DNA of 64,000 bases from Acinetobacter tjernbergiae DSM 14971 = CIP 107465 (GCF_000374425.1 NZ_KB894364.1:62001-126000); one strand, 5' to 3'. Positions 50,384 through 61,013 are shown, numbered from the stretch's first letter. Notes: generated from the letters alone by a model not told the origin. Translations and numbers: made by a program.

Positions 50384-51670
50384 CTATTCTTCACTCTCTT
50401 GCTTATATTTTTCTTCTAAAACATTACTAATGATACTTTCAATCATCCAAACCCGATATAAGCTATTAAACACATAACTTTGCCCATCTATACGTAATTC
50501 CAATACAGGAAAATCAGGCTGATGTTTTTGCTGGCATAAGGTATCATTTTGTTTAAGCAAAGCACCCACATCTTGTTCTGTGATCTGTTCGATCGCTAAA
50601 CGCTTTTGCATCCGTTGAAAATGTGTTTTGAAAGAAATATCTTTGCCACGCGTCCAAATACCTTCCAAAATCTCATGAATACAATCGACCTGTTCTGCTT
50701 CTGCAACACTATAAAATAGCTTCGCCATTTCATAAGTCGCTTCTTTGGTTGGGCGACAAAACGGCGTAAATGCGACTTGTGTTCGTTTTGATACGCGTGT
50801 TGCCAAACTCCAATCGAACCAGTCACGTCCGTGATAACTCAAGGGATAGACTTTCAACTGGATATTATAATAATTGGCGAGTTCTTCTTTGATATAAGCC
50901 AAAAGTAACCAACTCATTGGATCTTCAAGTGCAATATACAAATCTAATTCTGGATGTAAGGCTTGCACTTCAGCCAGTGCCTCACCATCATTAATCAAAT
51001 GCTCACGCCATTCGATATGATTGATCAGGAAAATTGGGTTTCCAGTCAGTAATTTTTGTTGTTTTAAACGGCGTGTCAGGCGTAATAAATCATCAACGGC
51101 TTGATATTTACGCTCACCAAATTCGAAATAACTGGCTGCAACAGGCACATCTTTAAAGATACGTTCAGGATAATCTTGAGGGGCTTGATGTTGGCTTGCC
51201 ATCGCATACAAAGTACGTAATTTGCCATATTGTTGTTGCCATAACATATGGAATACGTCTTCGAGTAAATGTAAAAAATTTTGTTCTCTTAAAGGCGTAT
51301 TTCTTAGAATGATTTCTGCTTGTTGTAATGCTTCTGCACTGGGTATTTCAGGGGTTTCATCGAAACCAAAACGATGCTGCTTAGCGAGAATTTTGGCATC
51401 ATTTAAACAATAGTTTTGCCAATCTTGCCTAGACATACCATTCGGAGGCTCAGCGCCCTGCCTTGAAATAATCACTTTTAAAGGTTTGAGTTCATCACTC
51501 AAAATTTCATTGAGCTGATCAAGCTGCTGTACTGCAAGATAACTATAAACATCGTCTAGACGTAGGTAAATACTTAAACCCTGTTCCGTGGGTAACACCG
51601 CCTGACGGGAAGGTTTTTGATAGAACCAACTCGATCGGATGGGATCAAACCAACGACGTAGCAAAGACAT
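50384..51670 (-). CDS. DsbA/2-hydroxychromene-2-carboxylate isomerase-like thioredoxin-fold protein
   Basis: 428 residues with two DsbA-like halves (about 30-200 and 235-415), each beginning with a strand such as LSIYLRLDDVYSYLAVQQL or LDLYIALEDPMSWLLLAYI. There is no CxxC, so it is not a thiol oxidoreductase; the pattern fits the HCCA isomerase/kappa glutathione transferase group. No signal peptide. Role unknown. Confidence 0.75.
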   Translation of the reverse strand: MSLLRRWFDPIRSSWFYQKPSRQAVLPTEQGLSIYLRLDDVYSYLAVQQLDQLNEILSDELKPLKVIISRQGAEPPNGMSRQDWQNYCLNDAKILAKQHRFGFDETPEIPSAEALQQAEIILRNTPLREQNFLHLLEDVFHMLWQQQYGKLRTLYAMASQHQAPQDYPERIFKDVPVAASYFEFGERKYQAVDDLLRLTRRLKQQKLLTGNPIFLINHIEWREHLINDGEALAEVQALHPELDLYIALEDPMSWLLLAYIKEELANYYNIQLKVYPLSYHGRDWFDWSLATRVSKRTQVAFTPFCRPTKEATYEMAKLFYSVAEAEQVDCIHEILEGIWTRGKDISFKTHFQRMQKRLAIEQITEQDVGALLKQNDTLCQQKHQPDFPVLELRIDGQSYVFNSLYRVWMIESIISNVLEEKYKQESEE

Positions 51671-51773
51671 GTCGATAGCCTCTAATGGTTATACGTTTAT
51701 AAATGGGTAAATTTTCTCTAACTTACATTCTAGCAAGTGAGTAAATAAGTATATTGAGTATCTTATAAAATCA

Positions 51774-51807
51774 GAAAAAAGTCCCTCTTTATCGTAATAA
51801 AGAGGGA
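51774..51807 (-). terminator. Intrinsic terminator after ilvD
   Basis: TCCCTCTTTAT and ATAAAGAGGGA form a perfect 11-bp stem around CGTA; the T run on the minus strand (AAAAAA on the plus) follows. It is 28 bp from the ilvD stop. Confidence 0.92.
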
Positions 51808-51834
51808 TGATTAGCATAGTTGCTTGGCAAAAGT

Positions 51835-53664
51835 TTACAAAACGCGTACGGCACCTTTCGCAGCACTAGTTGAATGCAAAGCATAAATTTTCAAAGATTT
51901 TGAAACTTTGCGCTTACGCTCTTCCTCTGGATGCCAACCTTTGGCTTCCTGAACAGTACGACGATGTGCCATTGTTGCATCATCTACATCAAGGTGAATG
52001 GTACGATTCGGAATATCAATTTCAATGGTATCACCATCTTGAACCAAACCGATTGCACCACCTTCTGCTGCTTCTGGTGAAACATGACCAATCGACAAAC
52101 CTGAAGAGCCACCCGAGAAACGACCATCAGTAATCAAAGCACAGTCTTTACCCAAACCTTTCGATTTCAAATAGCTGGTTGGATATAACATTTCTTGCAT
52201 ACCCGGCCCACCACGTGGACCTTCATAGCGAATCACAACAATATCGCCTGCAACGATTTTATGATCTAAAATCGCTTCAACTGCTGAATCTTGGCTTTCA
52301 AAAACGCGTGCTGTACCCGTAAATTTCAGAATAGACTCATCTACACCCGCAGTTTTCACGATACACCCATCTAAAGCGATGTTGCCATAAAGTACAGCCA
52401 AGCCACCGTCTTTAGAGAAGGCATGTTCAGCATTACGAATCACACCGTTCTCACGGTCGCCATCTAAAGTTGAGTAATAACGGTTTTGTGAGAATGCCAC
52501 TTGGGTCGGAATACCACCCGGTGATGAACGATAAAATTCATATACGTCTGCATCTTCAGTACGGATAATATCCCACTTATCTAAGGCATCTTTCAGTGTC
52601 GGTTCATGCACAGTTGAGCATGATGTCGCCAATAAATTAGCACGATCTAGTTCACCTAAGATCGCCATAATACCGCCTGCACGATGCACATCTTCCATAT
52701 GCACATCCGACTTTGCAGGTGCAACTTTAGATAATACAGGTACTTTACGAGACAAATTGTCGATATCATCCATAGTGAAATCAACTTCTGCTTCGTGTGC
52801 AGCCGCCAATAAATGCAATACCGTATTGGTTGAACCACCCATTGCAATATCAAGTGTCATCGCATTCTCAAAAGCGGCTTTGGTTGCAATCGAGCGCGGC
52901 AAAATACTGTCATCATTCTGTTCATAATAACGTTTCGCCAGTTCAACTACTAAGCGACCTGCTCTTAAAAACAATTTTTCACGGTTGGCATGCGTTGCCA
53001 CAATTGAACCATTACCTGGTAAAGATAAGCCCAAAGCTTCGGTTAAACAGTTCATTGAGTTTGCTGTAAACATCCCTGAACATGAACCACAGGTTGGGCA
53101 AGCTGAACGTTCAAAAGCTTCAACTTCTTCATCGGTATAACTTTCGTCTGCTGCAACCACCATGGCATCAACAAGATCAATGGCTTTTTCATTACCACGA
53201 AACTTAACTTTACCTGCTTCCATTGGGCCGCCAGATACGAATACCACAGGGATATTCAAGCGCATCGCTGCCATCAACATTCCTGGGGTGATCTTGTCAC
53301 AGTTCGAGATACATACCATTGCATCAGCACAGTGTGCATTGACCATGTATTCGACTGAATCGGCAATCAAATCACGTGATGGGAGTGAATACAGCATCCC
53401 ATCATGCCCCATGGCAATCCCGTCATCGACGGCAATCGTATTAAACTCTTTCGCAACACCGCCAGAAGCTTCAATTTCTCGTGCAACCAGTTGCCCTAAA
53501 TCTTTAAGGTGTACATGCCCCGGAACAAATTGGGTAAATGAGTTGACCACCGCAATAATTGGTTTGCCAAAATCTTCATCTTTCATACCTGTCGCACGCC
53601 ATAAACCGCGCGCGCCAGCCATATTTCTTCCATGTGTTGATGTTTTAGAACGATAATCAGGCAT
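51835..53664 (-). CDS. ilvD: Dihydroxy-acid dehydratase
   Basis: 609 residues from the ATG at 53664 (MPDYRSKTS), the usual start and length; a frame reaching 53745 adds unrelated residues. It makes 2-oxo acids for valine, leucine and isoleucine. Iron-sulphur and active-site motifs: NCDKITPGM and [17 protein letters not shown], plus GRFSGGSSG near the C-terminus. Stands alone with a clear terminator. Confidence 0.97.
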   Translation of the reverse strand: MPDYRSKTSTHGRNMAGARGLWRATGMKDEDFGKPIIAVVNSFTQFVPGHVHLKDLGQLVAREIEASGGVAKEFNTIAVDDGIAMGHDGMLYSLPSRDLIADSVEYMVNAHCADAMVCISNCDKITPGMLMAAMRLNIPVVFVSGGPMEAGKVKFRGNEKAIDLVDAMVVAADESYTDEEVEAFERSACPTCGSCSGMFTANSMNCLTEALGLSLPGNGSIVATHANREKLFLRAGRLVVELAKRYYEQNDDSILPRSIATKAAFENAMTLDIAMGGSTNTVLHLLAAAHEAEVDFTMDDIDNLSRKVPVLSKVAPAKSDVHMEDVHRAGGIMAILGELDRANLLATSCSTVHEPTLKDALDKWDIIRTEDADVYEFYRSSPGGIPTQVAFSQNRYYSTLDGDRENGVIRNAEHAFSKDGGLAVLYGNIALDGCIVKTAGVDESILKFTGTARVFESQDSAVEAILDHKIVAGDIVVIRYEGPRGGPGMQEMLYPTSYLKSKGLGKDCALITDGRFSGGSSGLSIGHVSPEAAEGGAIGLVQDGDTIEIDIPNRTIHLDVDDATMAHRRTVQEAKGWHPEEERKRKVSKSLKIYALHSTSAAKGAVRVL

Positions 53665-53960
53665 TTTGTATTCCCAACAAGTGTGTGCTCGAGATGAATC
53701 AAAAATTCTCTCTGGCGAAATGATATAGTGAGCTGTTTCCATCATACTACAAGTTATCGTTTAACAGATGACCAGCAAACTTATCTTTTTTTATTCTACA
53801 GTCACTCAGGTTTCTCATCACACTCCATAACTAAATATGAGTTTGTACAACTTCACATAAAAAACATAAGACAGCGTGTTTATTTCACACAAAAATCAAA
53901 CTCAATTTATTGATATTTATTAAAATATTCACAGTCTATCAAATAGTATAAGAACTCATT

Positions 53961-54491
53961 ATGTTTATCGCCCATCTGCCCTCTGGTTATATTTTAGCAA
54001 AAGCCCTGTATTCTAAACTTCATTCAACAGGTATTCAGACTAAATCATTTTTTACCATCATCATGCTGGGTGCTATTTTTCCAGATCTCAATTTATTTTA
54101 TTTTTATCTCATTGATCAACGTTCAGTACATCATCATCAATATTTTCCACATTGGTTATCTGTTTGGATCACGATTTTTTTGATCGCACTTTATTGTTTT
54201 AAATCGTTTAAATCTAAATTTGCATTACTGACTTGCCTATTTTGTAGTGGAGCGATTCTGCATATTTTTCTCGATCTATTTGTCGGAGATGTTTGGTTAT
54301 TTGCTCCATTTATTCACCAATCTTATGCATTCTTTGAAGTCAGCTCACGTTACCCGACTTGGTGGCTGAACTTTATTTTACATTGGTCTTTTTTAATCGA
54401 AATTTTAATCTGTCTCAGAGCTTTATTTGTCTATTTTAAATCCACTAAAGCAGCAATGAATTCATTGAATACACATGGATCTGATACATGA
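53961..54491 (+). CDS. YdjM-like membrane-bound metal-dependent hydrolase
   Basis: 176 residues with four hydrophobic helices. It begins MFIAHLPSGYILAK and keeps the conserved histidines and acids of the DUF457/YdjM group (GAIFPDLN, HHHQYFPHW, GAILHIFLDLF). The family is annotated as metal-dependent hydrolase from motifs only. It precedes fmt by 63 bp, probably a separate unit. Confidence 0.75.
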   Translation: MFIAHLPSGYILAKALYSKLHSTGIQTKSFFTIIMLGAIFPDLNLFYFYLIDQRSVHHHQYFPHWLSVWITIFLIALYCFKSFKSKFALLTCLFCSGAILHIFLDLFVGDVWLFAPFIHQSYAFFEVSSRYPTWWLNFILHWSFLIEILICLRALFVYFKSTKAAMNSLNTHGSDT

Positions 54492-54554
54492 TGAATTAGG
54501 GTCTACTGACTTTTTCGCTTATAATTTGAAGTAAGTTTTATTTGGATTCCATTT

Positions 54555-55517
54555 GTGAAAATCATTTTTGCTGGTACGCCTGAATTTGCGGCAACCGCAT
54601 TGGCGGCATTATTAAAAACATCACACCAGATTATTGCTGTTTATACTCAGCCTGACCGTAAAGCGGGACGTGGGCAAAAATTAACACCCTCTCCTGTAAA
54701 ACAACTCGCAATTGAACACGGTTTACCTGTTTATCAACCTTTACATTTCAAAGCTTCTACTGAAGAAGGCTTAGCGGCTCAACAACAACTCGCTGCTTTA
54801 GGTGCAGATGTCATGGTCGTTGCTGCTTATGGTTTAATCTTGCCACAAGCAGTATTAGATACACCTAAATATGGCTGCTTAAATATTCACGGTTCTTTAC
54901 TACCTCGTTGGCGTGGTGCTGCACCCATCCAACGTGCCATTGCAACAGGTGATGTGGAAACAGGAATTACCATCATGCAAATGGCAGCAGGTTTAGATAC
55001 AGGCGATATGATGTATAAAACCTTTTGCCCAATTACTGCTGAAGATACCTCTGCAACGCTGCATGATAAGCTTGCAGTCCAAGGGGCTGAAGCGATTTGT
55101 ACCGTACTCGAATCTGAACAAAGCTTGCAGGATTTTATCGAAAAACGTGAAGTGCAAGATGAAGCACTTACGGTCTATGCACACAAACTCGTCAAGGCTG
55201 AAGCTCGCATTGATTGGACACAAAATGCAGTGCAGATTGATCGTAATATTCGTGCTTTTAATCCTTGGCCTGTCGCTTTTATTCAACTTGATGAAAACAA
55301 TGCTTTAAGGGTTTGGAATTCGATCCTTTCTGAACACAGCAAAACGGATGCTCAATTGGGCGAAATCATAGGAATTGATAGACAAGGCGTACATGTTGCT
55401 TGTGGCGACAATACAGCAGTCTGCCTAACCAGTTTGCAGTGGCCAGGTGCTAAAGCCCTCAATCCAGTACAAATTGCCCAAACTCAAAAATTGCATATTG
55501 GACAAATTCTCCCATGA
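54555..55517 (+). CDS. fmt: Methionyl-tRNA formyltransferase
   Basis: 320 residues, GTG start. It formylates initiator Met-tRNA. The FTHF-binding and catalytic loop LNIHGSLLPRWRGAAPIQRAI is intact with the following D in GLDTGDMM; the C-terminal OB-like domain binds tRNA. The stop overlaps the rsmB start by 4 bp (ATGA), the common fmt-rsmB pairing. Confidence 0.97.
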   Translation: MKIIFAGTPEFAATALAALLKTSHQIIAVYTQPDRKAGRGQKLTPSPVKQLAIEHGLPVYQPLHFKASTEEGLAAQQQLAALGADVMVVAAYGLILPQAVLDTPKYGCLNIHGSLLPRWRGAAPIQRAIATGDVETGITIMQMAAGLDTGDMMYKTFCPITAEDTSATLHDKLAVQGAEAICTVLESEQSLQDFIEKREVQDEALTVYAHKLVKAEARIDWTQNAVQIDRNIRAFNPWPVAFIQLDENNALRVWNSILSEHSKTDAQLGEIIGIDRQGVHVACGDNTAVCLTSLQWPGAKALNPVQIAQTQKLHIGQILP

Positions 55518-56821
55518 ATCAATCAAATCAATCATCTGCAAAAAATTTGAACCTGCGTGCGCAAGTGATTAAAACACTTTTAGCTGTTCAAAATGGGCAA
55601 TCTTTGGCTTCCGTTTTGAATCAACATATCAATATTGTTTCTGAACGTGACCGTGGTTTATATCACGAACTTACTTTAGGTTGTTTACGCCAGTGGTATT
55701 CTTTAAAAGCAATTACCTTACCATTGCTCACGAAACCATTAGACAATGAAGCACTAGAAAGTTGTTTATATCTTGGTTTATATCAAATTTTATGTACCCG
55801 TATTCCTGTACATGCTGCGATTTCGGAAACGGTAAATGCGGCTAAGCAACTCGGTTTCGAACCAATGAGTGGTTTGGTCAATGCGATTCTGCGTCGTGTT
55901 TCACGTGAAACATCTGAATTTCAAACAGCTTTGAATAATACGCATGGTTTACCAAGCTGGTTATTCAAACGACTCAAAAAAGATTGGCCTGATCAATTTG
56001 ATGAAATCTGTCAAAATTTAAAACAAGTCGCCCCTCTAACACTTCGTGTCAATGAACGTCAAATCAGTCGTGATGAGTATCTTGATATTTTAGATGAAGA
56101 ACAGATTGATGCTCGTCCTTGTATGCTTTCAAATGTGGGGATTGTTTTGGAGCAAACAGGCAATATTACCCATTTACCAGGTTTCGAAGAAGGCGGTTTT
56201 TCTGTTCAGGATGAACATGCTCAACTGTGCGCGATGCTTTTACCCAATTTAGATGACCAAGTGGTTGTCGATGCATGTGCTGCACCAGGGGGTAAAACAG
56301 CACACATTCTTGAGCACTTTAACCCGAAGAAACTGATTGCACTTGATCATGATGCAAAACGTTTATTGCGAGTTTCTGAAAATTTAGAACGCCTTGTCTT
56401 AGCTCAAGATAATGTTGAGATCGTGACAGCTGATGCAACCACTTGGCAGGCGAAAGAAACTGTGGACTGCATTGTGCTAGACGCCCCCTGTTCTGCAACA
56501 GGCGTAATCCGTCGCCATCCTGATATTCGCCTATTAAGACAATCGACTGATATCGCGCAAACGGCTGCCTTACAACAGCAAATTTTGAAAAACATGTGGC
56601 AACAGCTCAAAGTCGGTGGCACTTTACTCTATATCACCTGCTCGATTCTAAAAGCTGAAAATGAACAGCAAATGGCTGTGTTCTTCGCCGAACATCCAGA
56701 TGCAGAAGAAATTAAAATCAATGTAGACTGGGGTATTGAACAGACTTATGGTCGTCAATTATTACCAACTGCACAATCAGGTGATGGTTTCTACTATTGT
56801 CAGATTAAGAAATTAGGCTAA
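55514..56821 (+). CDS. rsmB: 16S rRNA (cytosine-967-C5)-methyltransferase
   Basis: 435 residues. The N-terminal NusB-like RNA-binding domain (about 10-145) is followed by the SAM domain: VDACAAPGGKTAHILE (motif I), LDAPCSATGVIRRHPD (the first cysteine, in APC) and YITCSIL (the catalytic cysteine). Translated with fmt through a 4-bp overlap; a terminator follows immediately. Confidence 0.97.
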   Translation: MNQSNQSSAKNLNLRAQVIKTLLAVQNGQSLASVLNQHINIVSERDRGLYHELTLGCLRQWYSLKAITLPLLTKPLDNEALESCLYLGLYQILCTRIPVHAAISETVNAAKQLGFEPMSGLVNAILRRVSRETSEFQTALNNTHGLPSWLFKRLKKDWPDQFDEICQNLKQVAPLTLRVNERQISRDEYLDILDEEQIDARPCMLSNVGIVLEQTGNITHLPGFEEGGFSVQDEHAQLCAMLLPNLDDQVVVDACAAPGGKTAHILEHFNPKKLIALDHDAKRLLRVSENLERLVLAQDNVEIVTADATTWQAKETVDCIVLDAPCSATGVIRRHPDIRLLRQSTDIAQTAALQQQILKNMWQQLKVGGTLLYITCSILKAENEQQMAVFFAEHPDAEEIKINVDWGIEQTYGRQLLPTAQSGDGFYYCQIKKLG

Positions 56822-56822
56822 T

Positions 56823-56853
56823 AAAAAAGCAGGCTTCAAAGCCTGCTTTTTTT
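56823..56853 (+). terminator. Intrinsic terminator after rsmB
   Basis: AGCAGGC and GCCTGCT pair around TTCAAA and are followed by seven Ts; the A run on the left makes it work for the small MetS gene on the minus strand too. Confidence 0.92.
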
Positions 56854-56862
56854 AATCTGTTT

Positions 56863-57006
56863 TTAAAGCGTATGATGATCTTTAACTTCTTCCAGAACCT
56901 CATCAAGTTCTTCTGGATGTTTCATTAAATGTAGAATAGACAAAATCAGTCCACCCCATAAGAACACCATTGAAATGATCATCATCACAATTGCTGAAGT
57001 ATTCAT
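56863..57006 (-). CDS. MetS-like small subunit of the NSS transporter
   Basis: Only 47 residues: one membrane helix (about 5-26, SAIVMMIISMVFLWGG) followed by a short charged tail (KHPEELDEVLEEVKDHH). It starts 10 bp after the stop of the NSS transporter gene, on the same strand, with AGGAGCGC upstream of the ATG. This is the layout of MetP/MetS-type methionine-alanine transporters, where the tiny protein is needed for uptake. Too small for common gene callers. Confidence 0.85.
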   Translation of the reverse strand: MNTSAIVMMIISMVFLWGGLILSILHLMKHPEELDEVLEEVKDHHTL

Positions 57007-57016
57007 AACTGCGCTC

Positions 57017-58495
57017 CTAGCGATCTTTCATTTTGCTGAGTATAACTGCAACGACAGCACAGAAAATCACACTGCCCCACCCAAAGATGCCTTGTAAACT
57101 CATGCTATACGTATCGTAACCGTTTTTCACCAAGTTAAACACAGTCATGCTCAATGTGGTTAATAAGATCAGAGAAGTAATCACGGTTAAGGTGAAATCC
57201 CAACCTTTACCCAATTGAATCGTCGAAATACGGTTCACATGATCACGAAGTTCAATTAAAGCAGAACGCTTAAACCAAGCCACACTGATGATTGATAATA
57301 ATGCACCACCAATAATCCCAATGTTATTGATAAAGTGATCCACAATATCAACCAGTTTAATCGCATTTACGCTTGAGAATAAGATGACTGAAACGAATGC
57401 ACTACCACCACCAATGATGGTAACTGCTTTCTTACGGCTCCATTTTAACTTATCTTGCATCGCTGCAATCGGTACTTCCAAGATACTGACCATGGAAGAA
57501 ATACCTGCGACAAAAAGCGAAGAGAAGAACAATAGACCGAATAAATCCGCACCTGCACCTAAGCTTGAAATGATTTTTGGAAACGCAATAAATGCTAGAC
57601 CAATACCACCACTGACGACATCTTGTACTTCTTTGCCTGCCGCATGTGCCATGAAGCCCAATGCTGCAAAAATACCAATACCCGCCAAGATTTCAGTCGA
57701 AGCATTGGCAAAACCAACGATCAGACCCGAACCTGTTAAGTTGGTTTTCGGCTTTAAATAAGAGGAATATGTCACCATGATCCCGAAGCCAACAGATAAT
57801 GAGAAGAAAGTGTGCCCATAAGCGGCTAACCACACTTTATAGTCCATCATCGCAGACCAGTTCGGGGTGAAAAATGCATTTAAGCCTTCGGCTGCACCAG
57901 GTAAACGCAATGATTGAATCACCAGAACGGTGAACAGGACAAATAACAAAGGCATGAAAATCTTATTTGATAATTCAACACCTTTTTTAACGCCACCATA
58001 TAAAATCACTAAGGTCAGTGCCCAAATCCCAACAATTGGCCACAATAAATGGCTCACAAACTGAAAGTCGAAACCAGATGCTTTCGATGTCTGTAAGTAG
58101 GTATTAAAGAAGAAACTTTCTGGGTCACTTCCCCACGCCTGACCAATTGAGAAGTAAATATAGCTTCCTGCCCACGTGAGAACGCTGGCATAGTACAAAC
58201 CAATAATGATACAGACACAGACTTGCCACCAACCCAGCGTTTCACCACCTTTAAATAAAGCACGATACGCTTTGGGAGGAGAACCTGTACTACGGTGTCC
58301 TGTCGCATAATCTAAAAATAATAAGGGTAAACCAGCTGTAATTAGTGCGAGTAAATACGGAATAAGAAACGCACCACCACCATTTTCATAGGCAACATAA
58401 GGAAAACGCCAAATATTACCTAAACCGACAGCCGAACCAACGGCTGCAATAATAAAACCAGATCGTGATGTCCAGTTTTCACGAGAATCTGTCAT
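57017..58495 (-). CDS. Sodium-dependent NSS family transporter (MetP-like)
   Basis: 492 residues from the ATG at 58495 (MTDSRENWTSRSG); the longer frame adds seven. Twelve helices in the LeuT fold. The sodium and substrate site in helix 1 is visible as GSAVGLGNIWRFPYV, followed by ENGGGAFLIPY. Together with the small subunit downstream, it probably imports an amino acid such as methionine or alanine; the exact substrate is inference. Confidence 0.9.
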   Translation of the reverse strand: MTDSRENWTSRSGFIIAAVGSAVGLGNIWRFPYVAYENGGGAFLIPYLLALITAGLPLLFLDYATGHRSTGSPPKAYRALFKGGETLGWWQVCVCIIIGLYYASVLTWAGSYIYFSIGQAWGSDPESFFFNTYLQTSKASGFDFQFVSHLLWPIVGIWALTLVILYGGVKKGVELSNKIFMPLLFVLFTVLVIQSLRLPGAAEGLNAFFTPNWSAMMDYKVWLAAYGHTFFSLSVGFGIMVTYSSYLKPKTNLTGSGLIVGFANASTEILAGIGIFAALGFMAHAAGKEVQDVVSGGIGLAFIAFPKIISSLGAGADLFGLLFFSSLFVAGISSMVSILEVPIAAMQDKLKWSRKKAVTIIGGGSAFVSVILFSSVNAIKLVDIVDHFINNIGIIGGALLSIISVAWFKRSALIELRDHVNRISTIQLGKGWDFTLTVITSLILLTTLSMTVFNLVKNGYDTYSMSLQGIFGWGSVIFCAVVAVILSKMKDR

Positions 58496-58863
58496 AAGAC
58501 ACCTAAATATATACACTGGCGTTTTTCATACTGCGTTAGGTTTTATTATCCAACAGACATGAAAAGTACCGTAAAAATCTTGTTTTGCTTGCATGAAATT
58601 TCAACCTTGTGGGTCTCTTATTTTCATGAACAAACAAGCAAAAACCAAACCATCTTCCTTAAAGATCAGATTGTGTTTTTCTGCTTTTTAATAGCCGAAC
58701 AATACCTGTTTTTATTTCTTTTTACTGTAAATTATGCAGATAAATTCTGCCGTTTATCGTTAATTTCAACACAATTGATTATTTTTCAGCTCAATCGAAG
58801 AAGTGGCTTATAAATTTATCAATTGATAAAAATGTGAGCCACTTAATCACATTAAATAGGCAT
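58496..58863. other. Intergenic region with a nested palindrome
   Basis: No convincing gene. An 84-codon plus-strand frame at 58559-58813 has no ribosome binding site and an unconvincing composition. TTTATCAATTGATAAA (58815-58830) is a perfect 16-nt palindrome, and AAGTGGCT/AGCCACTT (58801-58808 and 58837-58844) share its centre. The structure lies 20 bp past the stop of the DUF1287 gene and could be a terminator or binding site. Confidence 0.6.
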
Positions 58864-59436
58864 TTATTTTTTAATTCGATAATGCCCTGTGATCTTATAC
58901 TGAAATAAAATATCCGACTCTTCAGTGCCATGACCAATATTATGTAAAATTAACGGTATTTTCTGAAAGAAACTTTTTTTGTCAGAAACAATACCTATGT
59001 GCACTAATCCTTGCCCTAAATCCCAAGTCACAATATCCCCAATACGGTAATTTTGGTCAGTGACTTGATAGCCTTGTCGCTGAAAATAAGTCGCAATGTT
59101 GGGCACTCGGCGGTGATCAATATTTTTATCAGGTGCTTTGAGCCCCCATTTATTCGGGTAAACTTTGAAATGCTTACGCATATCCTCATGTATCTTTTGT
59201 TGTAGATCGATACCTTGTTGTCGGAGCGATCGTACGACCACATCTGTACATACTCCTTTAATCAGAGGAACATCCCCCATGGGATAACTTAAGCGCGTAT
59301 ACGCTGGATCATAATATTGGGTGACACCGATTTGTTTCTTCGCATCAGTGACAAGTTGCTGTGAGGAAAATGCCGCTACCGACATATTCCAGACCATACA
59401 CACAGCCAGTAGAATAAGCCTCCAACCTTTCATCAC
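58864..59436 (-). CDS. DUF1287 exported protein, NlpC/P60-like
   Basis: 190 residues with a signal peptide (cleaved near VAAFS). The body carries the DUF1287 hallmarks: YDPAYTRLSYPMGDVPLIKGVCTDVVVRSLR with a candidate catalytic cysteine, and VTWDLGQGLVHIGIV with a histidine. It is thought to be an amidase-like envelope enzyme. Overlaps the aldehyde dehydrogenase gene by 4 bp, so they are co-translated although functionally unlike. Confidence 0.85.
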   Translation of the reverse strand: MMKGWRLILLAVCMVWNMSVAAFSSQQLVTDAKKQIGVTQYYDPAYTRLSYPMGDVPLIKGVCTDVVVRSLRQQGIDLQQKIHEDMRKHFKVYPNKWGLKAPDKNIDHRRVPNIATYFQRQGYQVTDQNYRIGDIVTWDLGQGLVHIGIVSDKKSFFQKIPLILHNIGHGTEESDILFQYKITGHYRIKK

Positions 59437-60881
59437 GATATCTCTTTAATCACAAGCAAACGTTCTTCTTGCATATCCCGAATCGCAGAATGAATGCCTT
59501 CTCGACCTAAACCTGAGTCCTTTACACCACCGTAAGGCATATTATCAACACGGAACGTGGGTACATCATTAATGATGACACCACCCACATGTAAATGATC
59601 CCATGCATACAGCATTTTATTCAGATTTTGCGTATACACACCTGCCTGTAAACCAAAACGACTTTGATTGATTGTGGTAATACCTTGCTCGAAATTCTTA
59701 AACTTTTCTAAAATTGCCACTGGGCCAAATGCTTCATCTCTATAGATTTCTAACTTGGCATCGACATGCTCTAACAAAGTAGGTTCAAACAAGACGCCTT
59801 GTAAACTCCCTCCTACTAGAACTTTTGCGCCCTTTTTCTCCGCCTTATCAAGCCATTTCTTCAAGCGGATAGCTTCTGCTTCCTTAATCATCGGGCCTAC
59901 CAACGTCGTACTGAGTGTTGGATCATCTGCTTTAATTTTTTTTAGTTTTGCGATGAGCTTCTTTTTTACATCTGCATAAAGATCTGCATGAATTAAAATG
60001 CGCTGTACACTGATACAGACCTGCCCCGCATGCCCATAAGCAGCACTGATCAAACGATCTATGAGCGCCTCATCAATCATGGTATCTGCATCGATCAAAA
60101 CCGCAGCATTACCGCCGAGTTCCAAAGTGACTTTCTTACGACCTGCACGCGCTTTCATGTCCCAACCAACCTGATCTGACCCCGTAAAGCTGAGTAATTT
60201 AAAGCGATCATCGGTTACCAAAATATCCGCTGCTTGGCGATCACAAGGCAACACTGACCATGAGCCTTTGGGTAAATCCGTTTCCGCCAAGACTTTGGCA
60301 ATCATTAATGCACTGATCGGTGTCAAACTCGCAGGTTTCAATACAAATGGACAACCTGCTGCAATCGCAGGAGCAATCTTATGAGCAACGAGATTTAAGG
60401 GGAAATTAAACGGGCTGATTAAAGAAATCGCACCAATTGGCACCTGTTTGACCATGCCACGAAACCGTGCGGCAGCAGGTGTAACAGCTAAAGGCAACAG
60501 ATGACTGTCATCAAGTTGCGTGACCGCATCAGCTGCCAATTGAAAGGTATTAATCAAACGCTCCACTTCTGCACTGGCTGCACCACGGGGTTTGCCCCCT
60601 TCAGCAATCAGAATTTCAGTGAGTTGCTCACGTAATTCATTAAATCGTTTTACACAATGCAGCAAGATTTGCTGTTTTTGAAAAGGCTTGAGTACTGCCA
60701 TTTCCGCTTCTGCTTTTACCGAGGCAGAAATCGCTTTTTCAAGTACTTTAGCATCGGCCAATGCCACCCGTGCGTAGACTGTATTTCGATACTTATCATG
60801 TACTTCTAACCATTGACCTGTCGTTACTGCTTTCCCTGCAACATACAAAGGATAATCCACAACATCGCATACATCAGCCAT
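59433..60881 (-). CDS. Aldehyde dehydrogenase family protein
   Basis: 482 residues. NAD(P)-dependent oxidation of an aldehyde to an acid. The general base E254 (LELGG), the catalytic C289 (GQVCISVQR) and the cofactor loop FTGSDQVG are present. It resembles phosphonoacetaldehyde/glyceraldehyde-type dehydrogenases; the substrate is not evident. First gene of a two-gene unit with DUF1287. Confidence 0.93.
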   Translation of the reverse strand: MADVCDVVDYPLYVAGKAVTTGQWLEVHDKYRNTVYARVALADAKVLEKAISASVKAEAEMAVLKPFQKQQILLHCVKRFNELREQLTEILIAEGGKPRGAASAEVERLINTFQLAADAVTQLDDSHLLPLAVTPAAARFRGMVKQVPIGAISLISPFNFPLNLVAHKIAPAIAAGCPFVLKPASLTPISALMIAKVLAETDLPKGSWSVLPCDRQAADILVTDDRFKLLSFTGSDQVGWDMKARAGRKKVTLELGGNAAVLIDADTMIDEALIDRLISAAYGHAGQVCISVQRILIHADLYADVKKKLIAKLKKIKADDPTLSTTLVGPMIKEAEAIRLKKWLDKAEKKGAKVLVGGSLQGVLFEPTLLEHVDAKLEIYRDEAFGPVAILEKFKNFEQGITTINQSRFGLQAGVYTQNLNKMLYAWDHLHVGGVIINDVPTFRVDNMPYGGVKDSGLGREGIHSAIRDMQEERLLVIKEIS

Positions 60882-61013
60882 TATTCTTCATTCCATTCTC
60901 AAAATTTAAAATTAGACTACTGTATATTTTCTGAGATCACTATATGATTTGCCCAATCACTGATGAATTCACAACAATTCATTACGCTTTTTGATATGAA
61001 TTAGGACAATCCA

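Noticed and set aside
58559..58813. 84-codon plus-strand gene
   Set aside because: No ribosome binding site, unlikely composition and no family resemblance.
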